A stretch of 58,659 bases of DNA, taken from NCBI GenBank assembly GCA_003194495.1, contig PQXE01000008.1:1-58659 (forward strand), read 5' to 3'. The stretch is from Deltaproteobacteria bacterium (GTDB lineage Bacteria > Desulfobacterota > Dissulfuribacteria > Dissulfuribacterales > UBA3076). Position numbers and translations under genes: made by a program. Below are positions 8,934 through 17,587 of the stretch, piece after piece (the first letter of the stretch is position 1; each line of letters starts with the position of its first letter). The notes beneath the pieces were generated by a model. It searched no databases. It was not told the origin of the DNA and was given only the letters and a program-made list of their open reading frames with translations.

Positions 8934-9371
8934 TCAGGACACTTCGATCTTTATTGTATCATTCGCCTTTTTGCAAAGCATCCTTATAACGAGCAACCCG
9001 TTTTCGTAATATGCTTCCATCTGCTCCGGATCTACAGTCACGGGAATCCGAATGATACGTTCAAATGGGCCGTATTCAATTTCCATCTGATAAAAACGCC
9101 CTTTGCCCAAACTGACTGGTGGACGTCTCCGGCCGGCCAGATGCAAGAACTGCCCTTTAAAGATAAGATTCAGACTTTCCTTGTCTACGCCCGCGGTATC
9201 CGCCACAATGTAAACAGCATCAGGACCTTCATAAATATCTACGGCCGGCACCCAGCCTCCCTTGGAAAGCATAACAGGCATTGAAACCTGAAAGACATCA
9301 TCTACCAAGCGTTTTACCCGATCTTGCAGCAGCTCAAAGTCACGTTCCACCTTTATCTTTATGACCGGCAT
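8934..9371 (-). CDS. Hsp20/alpha-crystallin small heat-shock protein
   Basis: A 145-residue ATP-independent holdase. The alpha-crystallin domain covers about 45-140 with the signature AYYENGLLVIRM (A-x-x-x-N-G-x-L) near 124-135 and ADTAGVDKESLNLIFKGQFLHLAG at 58-81 in the first half. ATG 9371 is preceded by GGAGGGAG, a strong ribosome-binding site. It is encoded just upstream of lon on the same strand with a 160-base gap, so the two may be co-regulated by stress. No sigma-32 promoter could be proven. The 12-mer GTAACCGTTCAC sits 10 bases beyond the start. Confidence 0.92.
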   Translation of the reverse strand: MPVIKIKVERDFELLQDRVKRLVDDVFQVSMPVMLSKGGWVPAVDIYEGPDAVYIVADTAGVDKESLNLIFKGQFLHLAGRRRPPVSLGKGRFYQMEIEYGPFERIIRIPVTVDPEQMEAYYENGLLVIRMLCKKANDTIKIEVS

Positions 9372-9381
9372 AGCTCCCTCC

Positions 9382-9517
9382 GTAACCGTTCACAGGTTCA
9401 GGGTTCAAGGTTCAGAGGTTCAGGGTTGTTTTCTATTCTCACGCCCTCTCCGTTCAAAACTCACCAACGGTTCAGATTTTCGTTAAACTCTGAACCTGTG
9501 AACCCTGAACCTTAAAA
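9382..9517. repeat. Inverted simple-sequence repeat (GGTTCAGGGTTCA units)
   Basis: The left arm (about 9382-9426) begins with GTAACCGTTCAC and continues as copies of GGTTCAGGGTTCA. The right arm (about 9465-9517) is its imperfect reverse complement (CTGAACCTGTGAACCCTGAACC). A transcript could fold into a long hairpin. The right arm's relative recurs at 43007-43040. It fills most of the gap between hsp20 and the rpsF promoter. Confidence 0.75.
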
Positions 9518-9566
9518 TAATAGGTCATGTGCAATTGATAAGCAAGATGAAAAAAGAATTTTGGTC

Positions 9567-9595
9567 TTGACTCAGGCACTGGCCTCATGTAATAC
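9567..9595 (+). promoter_or_regulatory. Sigma-70-type promoter of the rpsF operon
   Basis: TTGACT (9567-9572) and TAATAC (9590-9595) are separated by exactly 17 bases, each one or two bases from consensus. The predicted start near 9602 leaves a leader of roughly 95 bases before rpsF. It is the clearest promoter in the window. Confidence 0.75.
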
Positions 9596-9628
9596 AACAA
9601 ATTCGAAAGATCTCTTTTATTCCTCCTT

Positions 9629-9693
9629 GCCCTGACAGGTTTTGCTCAATATGCATCCTGGATCAGGGCCGGATAATATAGCCCATAGGGAGG
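9629..9693 (+). ncRNA. Candidate structured rpsF leader (possible S6:S18 autoregulatory site)
   Basis: GCCCTGA (9629-9635) can pair with TCAGGGC (9663-9669). Alternatively GGGC (9666-9669) pairs with GCCC (9681-9684) around a loop containing CCGGATAATATA. The Shine-Dalgarno GGGAGG (9688-9693) follows at once. In several phyla the S6:S18 complex binds a CCG-containing structured leader of rpsF and represses translation. The position and the CCG fit, but the match is by eye only. Confidence 0.35.
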
Positions 9694-9697
9694 CCAT

Positions 9698-10108
9698 ATG
9701 AAATTACGGCATTACGAAACATTTTATCTCCTCCATCCGGACCTCAGTGACGAGGAACGTACAGTTATCTCGGAAAAACTCCAGCAAGTCATAATCAGCG
9801 GGCATGGCGAAATAGTAAAGATTGATCCATGGCCCCTACAAAAACTTGCTTACAGGGTGCAAAAACAGCCCCAAGGCTATTACGTGCTGATGGAGTATGG
9901 TGCATCTGCCGAATCCATTTCGGAACTCACCCGCAGGCTGCGGTTGGATGAGGGCGTGATGAAATTCGTTACCACAAAAACAAGTAATGAGTTTGATGCT
10001 GAGGCGCTTGCCAAAGCCCGGGACGAGTCTGTTCCGCCTGCTGAAGCTGAAACTGTTGAAGAGGCCTTAGATTCCACTCAGTCCACTGAGGAAAGAGAAG
10101 AGAAATGA
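9698..10108 (+). CDS. rpsF: 30S ribosomal protein S6
   Basis: S6 pairs with S18 in the 30S platform. The 136-residue protein opens with [18 protein letters not shown] and has the family's [21 protein letters not shown] (about 49-69) and [14 protein letters not shown]. The C-terminal tail (about 105-136) is acidic and low in complexity, as in many S6 proteins. GGGAGG precedes ATG 9698. It overlaps rpsR by 4 bases (ATGA), so S6 and S18 synthesis is coupled. Confidence 0.96.
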   Translation: MKLRHYETFYLLHPDLSDEERTVISEKLQQVIISGHGEIVKIDPWPLQKLAYRVQKQPQGYYVLMEYGASAESISELTRRLRLDEGVMKFVTTKTSNEFDAEALAKARDESVPPAEAETVEEALDSTQSTEEREEK

Positions 10109-10380
10109 GACAAATGCAAAATCCAAGAAATAATCGTACCGGGCGCCGGCGTATATATATACGCCGGAAGGTCTGCCGCTTTTGTGCCGACAAGTCCCTG
10201 GCAATAGACTATAAAGACCACAGAACCTTGAGGCATTTTATCACAGAGAGGGGAAAGATACTGCCCCGCCGTATTACCGGGACCTGTGCCAAGCATCAAA
10301 GACGCCTGACTACAGCCATTAAACAGGCCAGGATAATGGCCCTGTTGCCATTCACTTCCGGTCATATACTCAAGGATTAG
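10105..10380 (+). CDS. rpsR: 30S ribosomal protein S18
   Basis: S18 binds S6 and contacts mRNA near the platform. The 91-residue sequence has a basic N-terminus ([18 protein letters not shown]), then [35 protein letters not shown] and an IKQAR motif split over the rest. Cysteines in VCRFC and GTCAKH suggest the zinc-binding form of S18 rather than the Cys-poor form. Start ATG overlaps the rpsF stop. It is followed after 13 bases by a DUF2232 gene, the common Desulfobacterota arrangement. Confidence 0.96.
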   Translation: MRQMQNPRNNRTGRRRIYIRRKVCRFCADKSLAIDYKDHRTLRHFITERGKILPRRITGTCAKHQRRLTTAIKQARIMALLPFTSGHILKD

Positions 10381-10393
10381 CGATCTATAACCG

Positions 10394-11335
10394 TTGGCTT
10401 ATCCTCCAAACCTCTCAAGCAAGTGGACCCTGGCTTCTGTCGTCCTGTTAGTACCCCTTATGGTTGAGGGGGTCGCGCCTCTGTTCCAACTTGTAGCACC
10501 AGGAATTCTTGTTGTATTGACCGAGGGCATCAGTCTTGGTCTGGCAACCTCAATTATTTTTGGGAACCTAGCCTTAGGGATTTTACTGTGCTGGCTGACC
10601 ATGAGTCCGGAGGCCTTGGTCTGGCTGATCCAGACTGCAGGGCTTGCCATAGTTCTCGTGGTTGCCAAAAAACAGGATTGGTCGGGGATCAAGACCCTTC
10701 TGGCAGGTTTTGCCTATCTTTGCGTAACGTTCATGGTTGTACTCAGTGCCGGATCAGGTCTTGATCTGCTTGACGGATATAATAAGGTCGTTCAGGCAAT
10801 ATCCGAGGATATGGATCAAAGTCTGGCTCTCTATAAAGAAAAATCATCCGGCATATACCAGGTAGAATTAGAAAATTGGTTCCGGCAGTTTAAAGAAGTC
10901 ATTATACGATTTTTGCCGGGGCTATTGGGTTCGGTCTTTGTGATCATAAGCCTGAGTAATATATTGGTACCAAAAATATATCTTGCCAAAAGGCTCAAAA
11001 ACGAGGCATTTGCGCCGGTGTTCACTCAGTGGAAACTGCCTGAACCATTTATCTGGGTGATAATAACAGCAGGTGGATTGGCCTTTTTGGGGAAAGGTAT
11101 ATTTAAAGCCTGCGGTGAGAATGCCCTGCTTGTACTGAGCAGTATCTATTTCTTGCAGGGACTGACGGTAGTTGCCTTTTATTTTGAAAGACTGAAAGTT
11201 CCTGCATTCATCCGCTGGATCACATATATATTGCTTTGCATCCAGTGGTATGGTCTAATACTCATTGTTATTATAGGAGTATCTGATGTATGGTTTGATC
11301 TGAGAGCCAGAGCACCATCAGCCAGAGAGTCTTGA
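10394..11335 (+). CDS. DUF2232 (YybS-like) integral membrane protein
   Basis: A 313-residue polytopic membrane protein with about eight hydrophobic segments. There are clusters at 10-110 (VVLLVPLMVEGVAPLF, LAIVLVVAK), a central soluble stretch with acidic and aromatic residues at 125-165, and segments at 170-190, 212-230, 240-260 and 270-300. The place between rpsR and rplI is characteristic of DUF2232, whose function is unknown. The start TTG 10394 has only a distant AGGA, so the real start is uncertain by several codons. Expression with ribosomal proteins is implied by the 13-base spacing. Confidence 0.75.
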   Translation: MAYPPNLSSKWTLASVVLLVPLMVEGVAPLFQLVAPGILVVLTEGISLGLATSIIFGNLALGILLCWLTMSPEALVWLIQTAGLAIVLVVAKKQDWSGIKTLLAGFAYLCVTFMVVLSAGSGLDLLDGYNKVVQAISEDMDQSLALYKEKSSGIYQVELENWFRQFKEVIIRFLPGLLGSVFVIISLSNILVPKIYLAKRLKNEAFAPVFTQWKLPEPFIWVIITAGGLAFLGKGIFKACGENALLVLSSIYFLQGLTVVAFYFERLKVPAFIRWITYILLCIQWYGLILIVIIGVSDVWFDLRARAPSARES

Positions 11336-11380
11336 TGTTAAAATTATTTTAAACAAATATTTCCTCGAGGTTTCAGATAA

Positions 11381-11833
11381 ATGGAAATTATTCTTAAAGA
11401 AACTATCCCTTCTCTCGGGAAGGCCGGAGACATGGTCAAGGTCGCAAATGGCTATGGCCGCAATTTTCTGCTGCCTAAAGGCAAGGCCATATTTGCCAAC
11501 TACAAGAATATCTCTCAAATCAGGCGTCAACAGGCCTCTATCCTGGCCAAGGCTGCCAAGGAATATGATGAGTTTGATGCCCTTGCCACCAAGCTTGGTG
11601 AGCTTGAAATCAGCATACCGGTCCGGGTAGGTGAAATGGATCGGCTCTATGGCTCTGTTACCAATCTGGACATAGCCAACGTTATAGAATCACAAGGATA
11701 TTCAATTGATCGCAAGAAAATACAACTGGATGAGCCCATCAAGGCCCTGGGCGAATTCGAGGTCCCGGTAAAGCTCAGCCCTGATGTCAAGGCCGTAGTC
11801 AAAGTCAACGTGGTCCCACAGGAGTCTTTGTGA
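11381..11833 (+). CDS. rplI: 50S ribosomal protein L9
   Basis: L9 binds 23S rRNA near the L1 stalk. The N-terminal domain MEIILKETIPSLGKAGDMVK and NGYGRNFLLPKGKA is followed by the long connecting helix (about 45-75) and the C-terminal domain (GSVTNLDIANVI to VVPQES). At 150 residues it is of normal length. It follows the DUF2232 gene by 45 bases and precedes dnaB by 110 bases containing a hairpin repeat. Confidence 0.97.
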   Translation: MEIILKETIPSLGKAGDMVKVANGYGRNFLLPKGKAIFANYKNISQIRRQQASILAKAAKEYDEFDALATKLGELEISIPVRVGEMDRLYGSVTNLDIANVIESQGYSIDRKKIQLDEPIKALGEFEVPVKLSPDVKAVVKVNVVPQESL

Positions 11834-11860
11834 CATTGAGTAATCTACAACCTAAAATGA

Positions 11861-11927
11861 GCAATTAGCGGTTAGCTAATGCCCTGATTTTTCAAAGCTA
11901 AACGCTAATGGCTAACAGCTAATCGCT
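11861..11927. repeat. GATTAGC/GCTAATCGC hairpin repeat
   Basis: GCAATTAGCGGTTAGC (11861-11876) and the arm GCTAACAGCTAATCGC (up to 11927) are imperfect inverse repeats with a short spacer. The same units, including the spacer CCTGATTTTTCAAAGC, recur at 21810-21955; related hairpins lie at 26644-26715 and 48870-48928. It occupies the rplI-dnaB gap. Confidence 0.75.
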
Positions 11928-11943
11928 TAACTTAGGTACAAAC

Positions 11944-13314
11944 ATGTCTATAGCATCTCTTAAGAATGTTATTAAACCCGCTGAATACCGCCTTCCGCCA
12001 CAAAATGTAGAAGCAGAGCAGTGTATCCTCGGAGGCATTTTAATCGAGGACCAGGCCCTTTTGAAGGTTGTTGAGTTTCTACACCCGGAGGATTTCTACA
12101 AAGAGGCCCATGGCATTATCTATGATGCCATACTTGATCTTTTTAACAGAAATGAACCCCAAGACCTCGTGACTGTTCACAATGCCCTGAAATCCATGGG
12201 AAAACTTGGAGCAGTCGGGGGAGCAGCCTACCTCGCAGAAATCGCGGAAACTATGCCGGTAGCCGCCAATATCGGCTACTATGGCAAAATCGTTTGGGAC
12301 AAAGCCGTCCTCCGCCGGCTTATCCAAAAGGTATCAGACATATCTACCCTTTGTTACGAAGAAGCAGGAGATGTGGACGTAGTCCTTGAATCTGCCGAGG
12401 CATCCATATTTGAAATCTCTCAGACAAAAATCCGTCAGGCCTTCTATCCTCTTAAGAGTATACTTAGGGACAGCATCAAAAAGGTTGAGGATCTGTACGA
12501 GCGTAAGGAATTGATTACCGGTGTATCAGCAGGGTTTACAGAACTGGACAAGCTGACTGCAGGATTTCAGCCATCTGACCTTATTATCATTGCAGGTCGT
12601 CCCAGCATGGGAAAGACGGCTTTTGCTCTGAATATCGCACAGCACGCGGCCATTGCCAACGATACATGTGTTGCGATTTTCTCTTTGGAAATGTCCAAGG
12701 ATCAACTGGCCCTCAGGATGCTGTGTTCAGAAGCCTGTGTAAATGCACAGAAGGTAAGGACGGGTTTCTTGAGTGAGAGGGACTGGCCAAAGCTGATAAA
12801 TGCCGCTGGTCACCTCTCCGAGGCCCCTGTCTTTATCGATGATACGCCGGCCTTATCTGTCATGGAGATAAGGGCCAAGACCAGGAGGCTTAAGAGCAAA
12901 CACAACATTGGCCTTGTGTTGGTAGATTACATGCAACTCATGAGGGGCAAAGGACGCAACGAGAGCAGAGAGCAGGAAATTTCTGAGATCTCAAGGTCAC
13001 TTAAGGCAATGGCCAAGGAGCTGAACGTCCCTGTGGTAGCCCTGTCTCAGCTTAATCGCAAGGTAGAGGACAGGCCAAACAAAAGACCACAGATGGCAGA
13101 CCTCAGGGAGTCAGGGGCAATAGAACAGGACGCTGATGTAATAGCCTTTATTTTTCGGGACGAAGTCTATAATCGGTCTGAAGACAATCCGAACAGAGGT
13201 ATGGCTGAAATCATTGTGGCCAAGCAGAGAAATGGTCCTATTGGTATTGTAAAGCTGGCCTTTGTAGACAAATACGCTACCTTTGCCAACCTGTCCCGCG
13301 AATCAGAATATTAA
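11944..13314 (+). CDS. dnaB: Replicative DNA helicase DnaB
   Basis: DnaB unwinds DNA ahead of the replisome. The N-terminal domain opens with YRLPPQNVEAEQCILGGIL, followed by the linker and the RecA-like C-terminal domain with Walker A IIAGRPSMGKTAFALN near 217-232, Walker B LVLVDYMQLM near 318-327 and RESGAIEQDADVIAFI near 383. It has 456 residues, with no intein or insertion. It overlaps the rsmG frame by about 32 bases. Its place after rplI is standard. Confidence 0.97.
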   Translation: MSIASLKNVIKPAEYRLPPQNVEAEQCILGGILIEDQALLKVVEFLHPEDFYKEAHGIIYDAILDLFNRNEPQDLVTVHNALKSMGKLGAVGGAAYLAEIAETMPVAANIGYYGKIVWDKAVLRRLIQKVSDISTLCYEEAGDVDVVLESAEASIFEISQTKIRQAFYPLKSILRDSIKKVEDLYERKELITGVSAGFTELDKLTAGFQPSDLIIIAGRPSMGKTAFALNIAQHAAIANDTCVAIFSLEMSKDQLALRMLCSEACVNAQKVRTGFLSERDWPKLINAAGHLSEAPVFIDDTPALSVMEIRAKTRRLKSKHNIGLVLVDYMQLMRGKGRNESREQEISEISRSLKAMAKELNVPVVALSQLNRKVEDRPNKRPQMADLRESGAIEQDADVIAFIFRDEVYNRSEDNPNRGMAEIIVAKQRNGPIGIVKLAFVDKYATFANLSRESEY

Positions 13315-13960
13315 ACCTCTACTACATGAGCTCTTGAAGCAAGGTGGCGTAACGCCGTCAGAGGAGCTCATAACAAACCTCGGGGTCTATCTGGGGGAGC
13401 TTTACTCCTGGAACCAACGCATCAACCTCACCGGCCTTAAAACCGTAGAGGAAATGGCTCTCAAGCACGTAGGTGATACCTTGACTCTGATTCGTTTTTT
13501 GCCGGAGTGTGTTCATCACGTACTGGATATAGGTACAGGCCCCGGTGTTCCTGGATTAATCCTCAAGCTGTTTCGTCCCGATCTAGAAATAGTGCTTATT
13601 GACACCATTCGGAAAAAGGTCTCGTTTCTCAATACTGTGATCGCAATAATCGGTCTTACAGATATATGGGCAGAGCACTGCCGAGTGGGCCCCAAAGATA
13701 TACCCAGGCATCTCCCCCCTGAAGGCTTTGATGTAATTGTCAGCCAGGCAGTAGGACCTCTGGATGAGCTTGCCCGCATGGCCCGGCCTTTACTGTCACC
13801 AAACGGTCTGGTAATAGCCATGAAGGGACCAAAGGCAGATGAAGAACTGGAAGGAAAAATGGGCTATCTGCAAAGGCATGGATGGAAGGCCGGTATCATA
13901 AAACCCCAAACACCTGTTAGTAATTTTCGACGTAATCTTGTCATGTTACGAAGATACTGA
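13283..13960 (+). CDS. rsmG: 16S rRNA (guanine527-N7)-methyltransferase RsmG
   Basis: RsmG methylates G527 of 16S rRNA. Motif LYSWNQRINLTGLKTVEEMALKH splits across about 38-60, the SAM loop DIGTGPGVPGLILKL lies near 80-94, and the C-terminal FRRNLVMLRRY is typical. The listed TTG start at 13283 lies inside dnaB. A start further in, near codon 10-12, is possible, since the first residues do not look conserved. Length (about 215-225) fits. It is not adjacent to mnmG here, unlike in many other bacteria. Confidence 0.93.
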   Translation: MPTCPANQNIKPLLHELLKQGGVTPSEELITNLGVYLGELYSWNQRINLTGLKTVEEMALKHVGDTLTLIRFLPECVHHVLDIGTGPGVPGLILKLFRPDLEIVLIDTIRKKVSFLNTVIAIIGLTDIWAEHCRVGPKDIPRHLPPEGFDVIVSQAVGPLDELARMARPLLSPNGLVIAMKGPKADEELEGKMGYLQRHGWKAGIIKPQTPVSNFRRNLVMLRRY

Positions 13961-13990
13961 TCCATCCACAAAAGTCGCTTACAGGACAAA

Positions 13991-14491
13991 ATGGCAGAAC
14001 TACATCTATGGCAGCGGGACATCCTGATTCTGGTCCTTCTTGGCTGGAGCAACTTTTTGCCCATACTAGGGAGGGTCGTCTTCAAGGAACGCCTTTCCGC
14101 TCCTTTGGATCTGGGGTACAAGTGGATAGATAATCGTTACCTATTGGGTCCGCACAAGACCTGGAGGGGAATAATTATTTCAGTCATTGGGACCGGCCTG
14201 GCCTGTCATTTTACGCCATTAGGCTTTATTCTCGGGTTCAAGCTCGCCATATATTCCATGTCCGGCGATTTGATCTCAAGCTTTGCAAAACGACGTATAG
14301 GCATGAAAAGTGGTAGCAAGGCCCTTTTGCTGGATCAATGCCTTGAGTCATTTCTCCCCTTATGGGTACTCAAGAACAGTCTTTTTATTTGCTGGAGTGA
14401 GATAATCCTGATAATCTCTTCCTTTACATTATTGGAGATCGGCCTCTCTCCACTTCTTTATATGCTTCATATCAGGAGAAGTCCCCACTGA
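13991..14491 (+). CDS. CDP-archaeol synthase-like (CarS/DUF46) membrane protein
   Basis: A 166-residue protein with about five membrane segments. It has the CarS-family motifs LGPHKTWRG near 51-59 and SGDLISSFAKRRIGMKSG near 95-112, followed by LLDQCLE. In archaea CarS activates unsaturated archaetidic acid with CTP; bacterial homologues are of unsettled role and may act as CDP-diglyceride-synthase relatives. It follows rsmG by 30 bases and precedes a repeat element and a PHP protein. The enzymatic motif (basic KRR plus Asp-Gln) looks intact. Whether it acts on ether lipids cannot be told from sequence. Confidence 0.75.
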   Translation: MAELHLWQRDILILVLLGWSNFLPILGRVVFKERLSAPLDLGYKWIDNRYLLGPHKTWRGIIISVIGTGLACHFTPLGFILGFKLAIYSMSGDLISSFAKRRIGMKSGSKALLLDQCLESFLPLWVLKNSLFICWSEIILIISSFTLLEIGLSPLLYMLHIRRSPH

Positions 14492-14498
14492 ATTTATG

Positions 14499-14659
14499 GT
14501 AAGCGTTCACAGGGCACCGCATCTGCTTTGTTGTCGGGCACTTGAAGTACAGGGAGTACGTCTGCGTACCCTCCGCCTCGCATCTGTAGCACCCTGTAAA
14601 CGCTTACAGTTCAGTGGGTTGCGGTAAAACGCGGGCGTTGTAATCCCGTGAACGGTTAG
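14499..14659. repeat. Dispersed palindromic element A, full copy
   Basis: About 161 bases, bounded by GTAAGCGTTCAC and GTGAACGGTTA, near-inverse repeats of one another. The inner part contains a second inverted pair (GCATCTGCTTTGTTG and CGCATCTGTAGCACC) around a GTACGTCTGCGTAC palindrome. The left end is 7 bases after the CarS-like stop and the right end 5 bases before the PHP start codon. Confidence 0.85.
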
Positions 14660-14664
14660 AATTT

Positions 14665-15342
14665 ATGACTCTTTTAAAAACAGACCTCCACATTCATACT
14701 TCTGAAGACCCTGAAGATCTTATCCTATACAGCGCAACGGATCTCATAGACACGGCCCACAGGCTGGGATACTCGGTACTGGCCATAACCAACCACAACT
14801 GTGCTACCTATAGCGAATATCTCAGAGATTATGCCAGGGAAAAAGGAATAGTGTTGATACCGGGTATGGAGGCAACAATTCAAGGCAGGCATGTACTTCT
14901 CCATAACCTTGATTTTAAACAGGTGAAACGCGACAAAATCGCTAACCTGGAATACTTGAAGAGGCCTGACAACCTGATAGTTGCTCCTCACCCATACTTT
15001 CCCAGTCCTGTAGCACTCAGGGGCATGCTGAGACGACACGTCAATCTTTTTGACGCAGTGGAGCATTGCCACTGTTATACTGAACGACTGGATTTTAACC
15101 GCCCTGCAATAAAATTTGCAAAAGAACACGATCTTCCCATGATTGGTACTTCTGACGCCCACCAAAGATGCCAGTTCCACACAACTTACTCGCTCATAGA
15201 AGCAGAACCTGATCCGGAATCAATTATCCAGGCCGTCAAGTCCGGCAAGGTCCGGATAGTCACTCGCCCCCTTCCCTTGTTTCTTCTGCTGAAAATCAAC
15301 TTAAAGATGCTTTGGAGAAATAAGATTCTGAAAAGGTTTTAG
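14665..15342 (+). CDS. PHP-domain metal-dependent phosphoesterase
   Basis: A 225-residue PHP-fold protein. DLHIHTSED (residues 7-15) supplies the H-x-H ligands, and ITNHN, PGMEAT, APHPYF, EHCHCY and GTSDAH complete the metal site, matching the family order (GxE, HP, H-x-H, SDAH). PHP enzymes hydrolyse phosphomonoesters, nucleotides or tRNA-like substrates; the substrate is unknown here. The C-terminal 30 residues (FLLLKINLKMLWRNK) are hydrophobic and basic and might associate with the membrane. The start codon is 5 bases from element A, so no ordinary ribosome-binding site is visible. Confidence 0.82.
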   Translation: MTLLKTDLHIHTSEDPEDLILYSATDLIDTAHRLGYSVLAITNHNCATYSEYLRDYAREKGIVLIPGMEATIQGRHVLLHNLDFKQVKRDKIANLEYLKRPDNLIVAPHPYFPSPVALRGMLRRHVNLFDAVEHCHCYTERLDFNRPAIKFAKEHDLPMIGTSDAHQRCQFHTTYSLIEAEPDPESIIQAVKSGKVRIVTRPLPLFLLLKINLKMLWRNKILKRF

Positions 15343-15394
15343 CCTCTATTTATTGAAAGCACCATGTCCATGTGATACTAAACGCATACAGGTT

Positions 15395-17587
15395 ATGAAA
15401 ACTCACGCTTATATCCAAAAAATCGTTTTACTCATACTGGCTTTTTTGCTGATGCTTCCGGCAACAAGTCTGACGGCCTCAGAAGAAGAAATACCTTCTG
15501 AATTCGAGACCAGCCCGTCACCAGGAGCTGAGTCCTGGCGCATAGAGGCCATTCAGTTGACTTATTTCCACTCTTCAGATGTGATCCTGGGTGAAGGTGC
15601 GGTCCAGGTCCGGAGGGGTGATCTCAAGGTCTGTGCAGACCGGATCATATATGACAGGCGTAATGCCAGGGTATGGGCAAACGGCAATGTGGTCATATAC
15701 CTCGACATGGATGTGCTGAAGGGAACTGAAGGAGAACTGGATCTCAACACATCTACAGGCATAGTAGAGAATGCCGATCTCTTCTTGCAAAGAAACAACA
15801 TACACCTTCTGGCCAAACAGATCTGGAAAACAGGTCCTGAAGAATATAAGGCAAAACATGCCACCATCAGCACGTGTTCCCTTCCCAAGCAGGCGTGGAA
15901 TTTTAAGTGTCGGGACCTTAAACTCACGATTGGAGGCATGGCCTTTGCCAAAAGCAGTTTTTTCAACATAAGGGACATCCCTGTACTCTACAGCCCCTGG
16001 GTTGTGCTGCCCATAAACAAATATAGAAAAACAGGGTTACTGTTGCCCTACTTCACTACATCCAAAAGAAATGGAGCAGAGCTCAACGTCCCCTTCTTCT
16101 GGGCCATTAACGACAGCATGGACGCCACTTTTTATCAGCATTCCATGAGTAAAAGGGGCTGGATGCAGGGAGTTGAGTTCCGCCACGTATTTTCCCCGGA
16201 AGACAAAGGCATCCTCCGATACAACTTCCTGGTAGATACACTAGAAGACGACGACTTCAACAATGATGGGGACATAAGAGGTAATGAAAAACGCTGGTGG
16301 TTGAGGGCAAAGGCTGACCAGCAACTCCCCTGGGACTTTGAGGCAAAGGTGGACGTGGACCTGATCAGTGACAGGGATTACCTGTTGGAATTTGACCAGG
16401 GTCCAATGGGTTATGATGAAACAGACAGTATTTTCCGAAAGACCTTTGGCCGTTCCCTGTCCGATGAAACGGACCTGATCCGGCCTTCAACTATCCAGAT
16501 TACCAAGCTGGCCCAGGACATGTTTTTTGGAGGCGAAGGCCGCTACAACGATAACCAAGAGGGGAAACAGGATTCCACCGTACAGACATACCCCAGATTG
16601 GTGCTTCACGGATTCAGAAAGCCTCTTTTTAATTCCCCTTTTTACTATGACTGGGCTACCTCCTATGTACATTACTGGAGTGAGGAAGGCATTAGGGAAC
16701 AACGCCTGCATATGGAACCACGTGTATCCTTACCGTTGAACCTATATAACTTGGCTGATTTGATTTTAAGCGGGAACGTCGAAGAGACCATGTATGAGGT
16801 CAGCGGCCATGACAGGAACAGCACTCCTGATAGCCATTCCAACAGGCTGCTCTATAACCTGAACGCCGATCTGAGTACGACTTTTGGACGGACCTACTGC
16901 CTTTCAGGCGAAAAGACTATGAGACACAGCATACGGCCCGGGCTGACTTATCAGTATCGTCCTTCTGAGAACCAGGACGACCTGCCTGACATCGACGCAC
17001 TGGATCGGCTTGAGCCTACGAATCGAATTACACTATCCCTGCTCTCGTTCCTTAGCAGCAAAACCACCCTTGGTAATAACAGATTTGCCTACACAGACGT
17101 TGTAAGATTTGCCTTGGAGCAGAGTTACGACACCGAGGAAAACAGTAGAGATCTGTCCGGTGAAGAGGCTCATGGACATTTTTCAGACATTTATGCCGAG
17201 TTGGATTTCAAACCCTTTCCCAACCTTTTTATGCGTTATGACACTAGCTACAATGTTTATGGAAAGGGCTTTACTAAGTACAACTTCCTGGGACGCTTAT
17301 CAAATTCCGCAGGCGACACATTAGACCTTGAATATAGATACAACTGCCTTGCTCACATAAATGAAGCCAACTTGAAAATACATACTGCATTTTCACCTTC
17401 CTGGTATGGAATGTGCGAGTTAAAGAGGAATATTACTGAAGACTCAGAGCTTGAATCCGTATTTGGTCTCCGGTATCAATCGACCTGTTGGGCGCTTGAT
17501 GGCAGGTTTAAAAAGGATACGGACGAAACCAGCTTTACATTCCACCTTGAGCTTTTGGGTATTGGGGGATGGGGCTCTAAGAATTAA
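15395..17587 (+). CDS. lptD: LPS-assembly protein LptD
   Basis: LptD with LptE inserts lipopolysaccharide into the outer leaflet of the outer membrane. A signal peptide MKTHAYIQKIVLLILAFLLM ends near TSLTA. The LptA-like jellyroll covers about 50-170, including GTEGELDLNTSTG and the Cys pair in STCSLPKQAWNFKC, and the rest is a beta-barrel rich in alternating aromatic residues. The preferred ATG 15395 gives 730 residues; an in-frame ATG at 15353 lacks a signal-peptide-like start. It shows that the organism has an LPS-type outer membrane. It follows the PHP gene closely. Confidence 0.92.
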   Translation: MKTHAYIQKIVLLILAFLLMLPATSLTASEEEIPSEFETSPSPGAESWRIEAIQLTYFHSSDVILGEGAVQVRRGDLKVCADRIIYDRRNARVWANGNVVIYLDMDVLKGTEGELDLNTSTGIVENADLFLQRNNIHLLAKQIWKTGPEEYKAKHATISTCSLPKQAWNFKCRDLKLTIGGMAFAKSSFFNIRDIPVLYSPWVVLPINKYRKTGLLLPYFTTSKRNGAELNVPFFWAINDSMDATFYQHSMSKRGWMQGVEFRHVFSPEDKGILRYNFLVDTLEDDDFNNDGDIRGNEKRWWLRAKADQQLPWDFEAKVDVDLISDRDYLLEFDQGPMGYDETDSIFRKTFGRSLSDETDLIRPSTIQITKLAQDMFFGGEGRYNDNQEGKQDSTVQTYPRLVLHGFRKPLFNSPFYYDWATSYVHYWSEEGIREQRLHMEPRVSLPLNLYNLADLILSGNVEETMYEVSGHDRNSTPDSHSNRLLYNLNADLSTTFGRTYCLSGEKTMRHSIRPGLTYQYRPSENQDDLPDIDALDRLEPTNRITLSLLSFLSSKTTLGNNRFAYTDVVRFALEQSYDTEENSRDLSGEEAHGHFSDIYAELDFKPFPNLFMRYDTSYNVYGKGFTKYNFLGRLSNSAGDTLDLEYRYNCLAHINEANLKIHTAFSPSWYGMCELKRNITEDSELESVFGLRYQSTCWALDGRFKKDTDETSFTFHLELLGIGGWGSKN

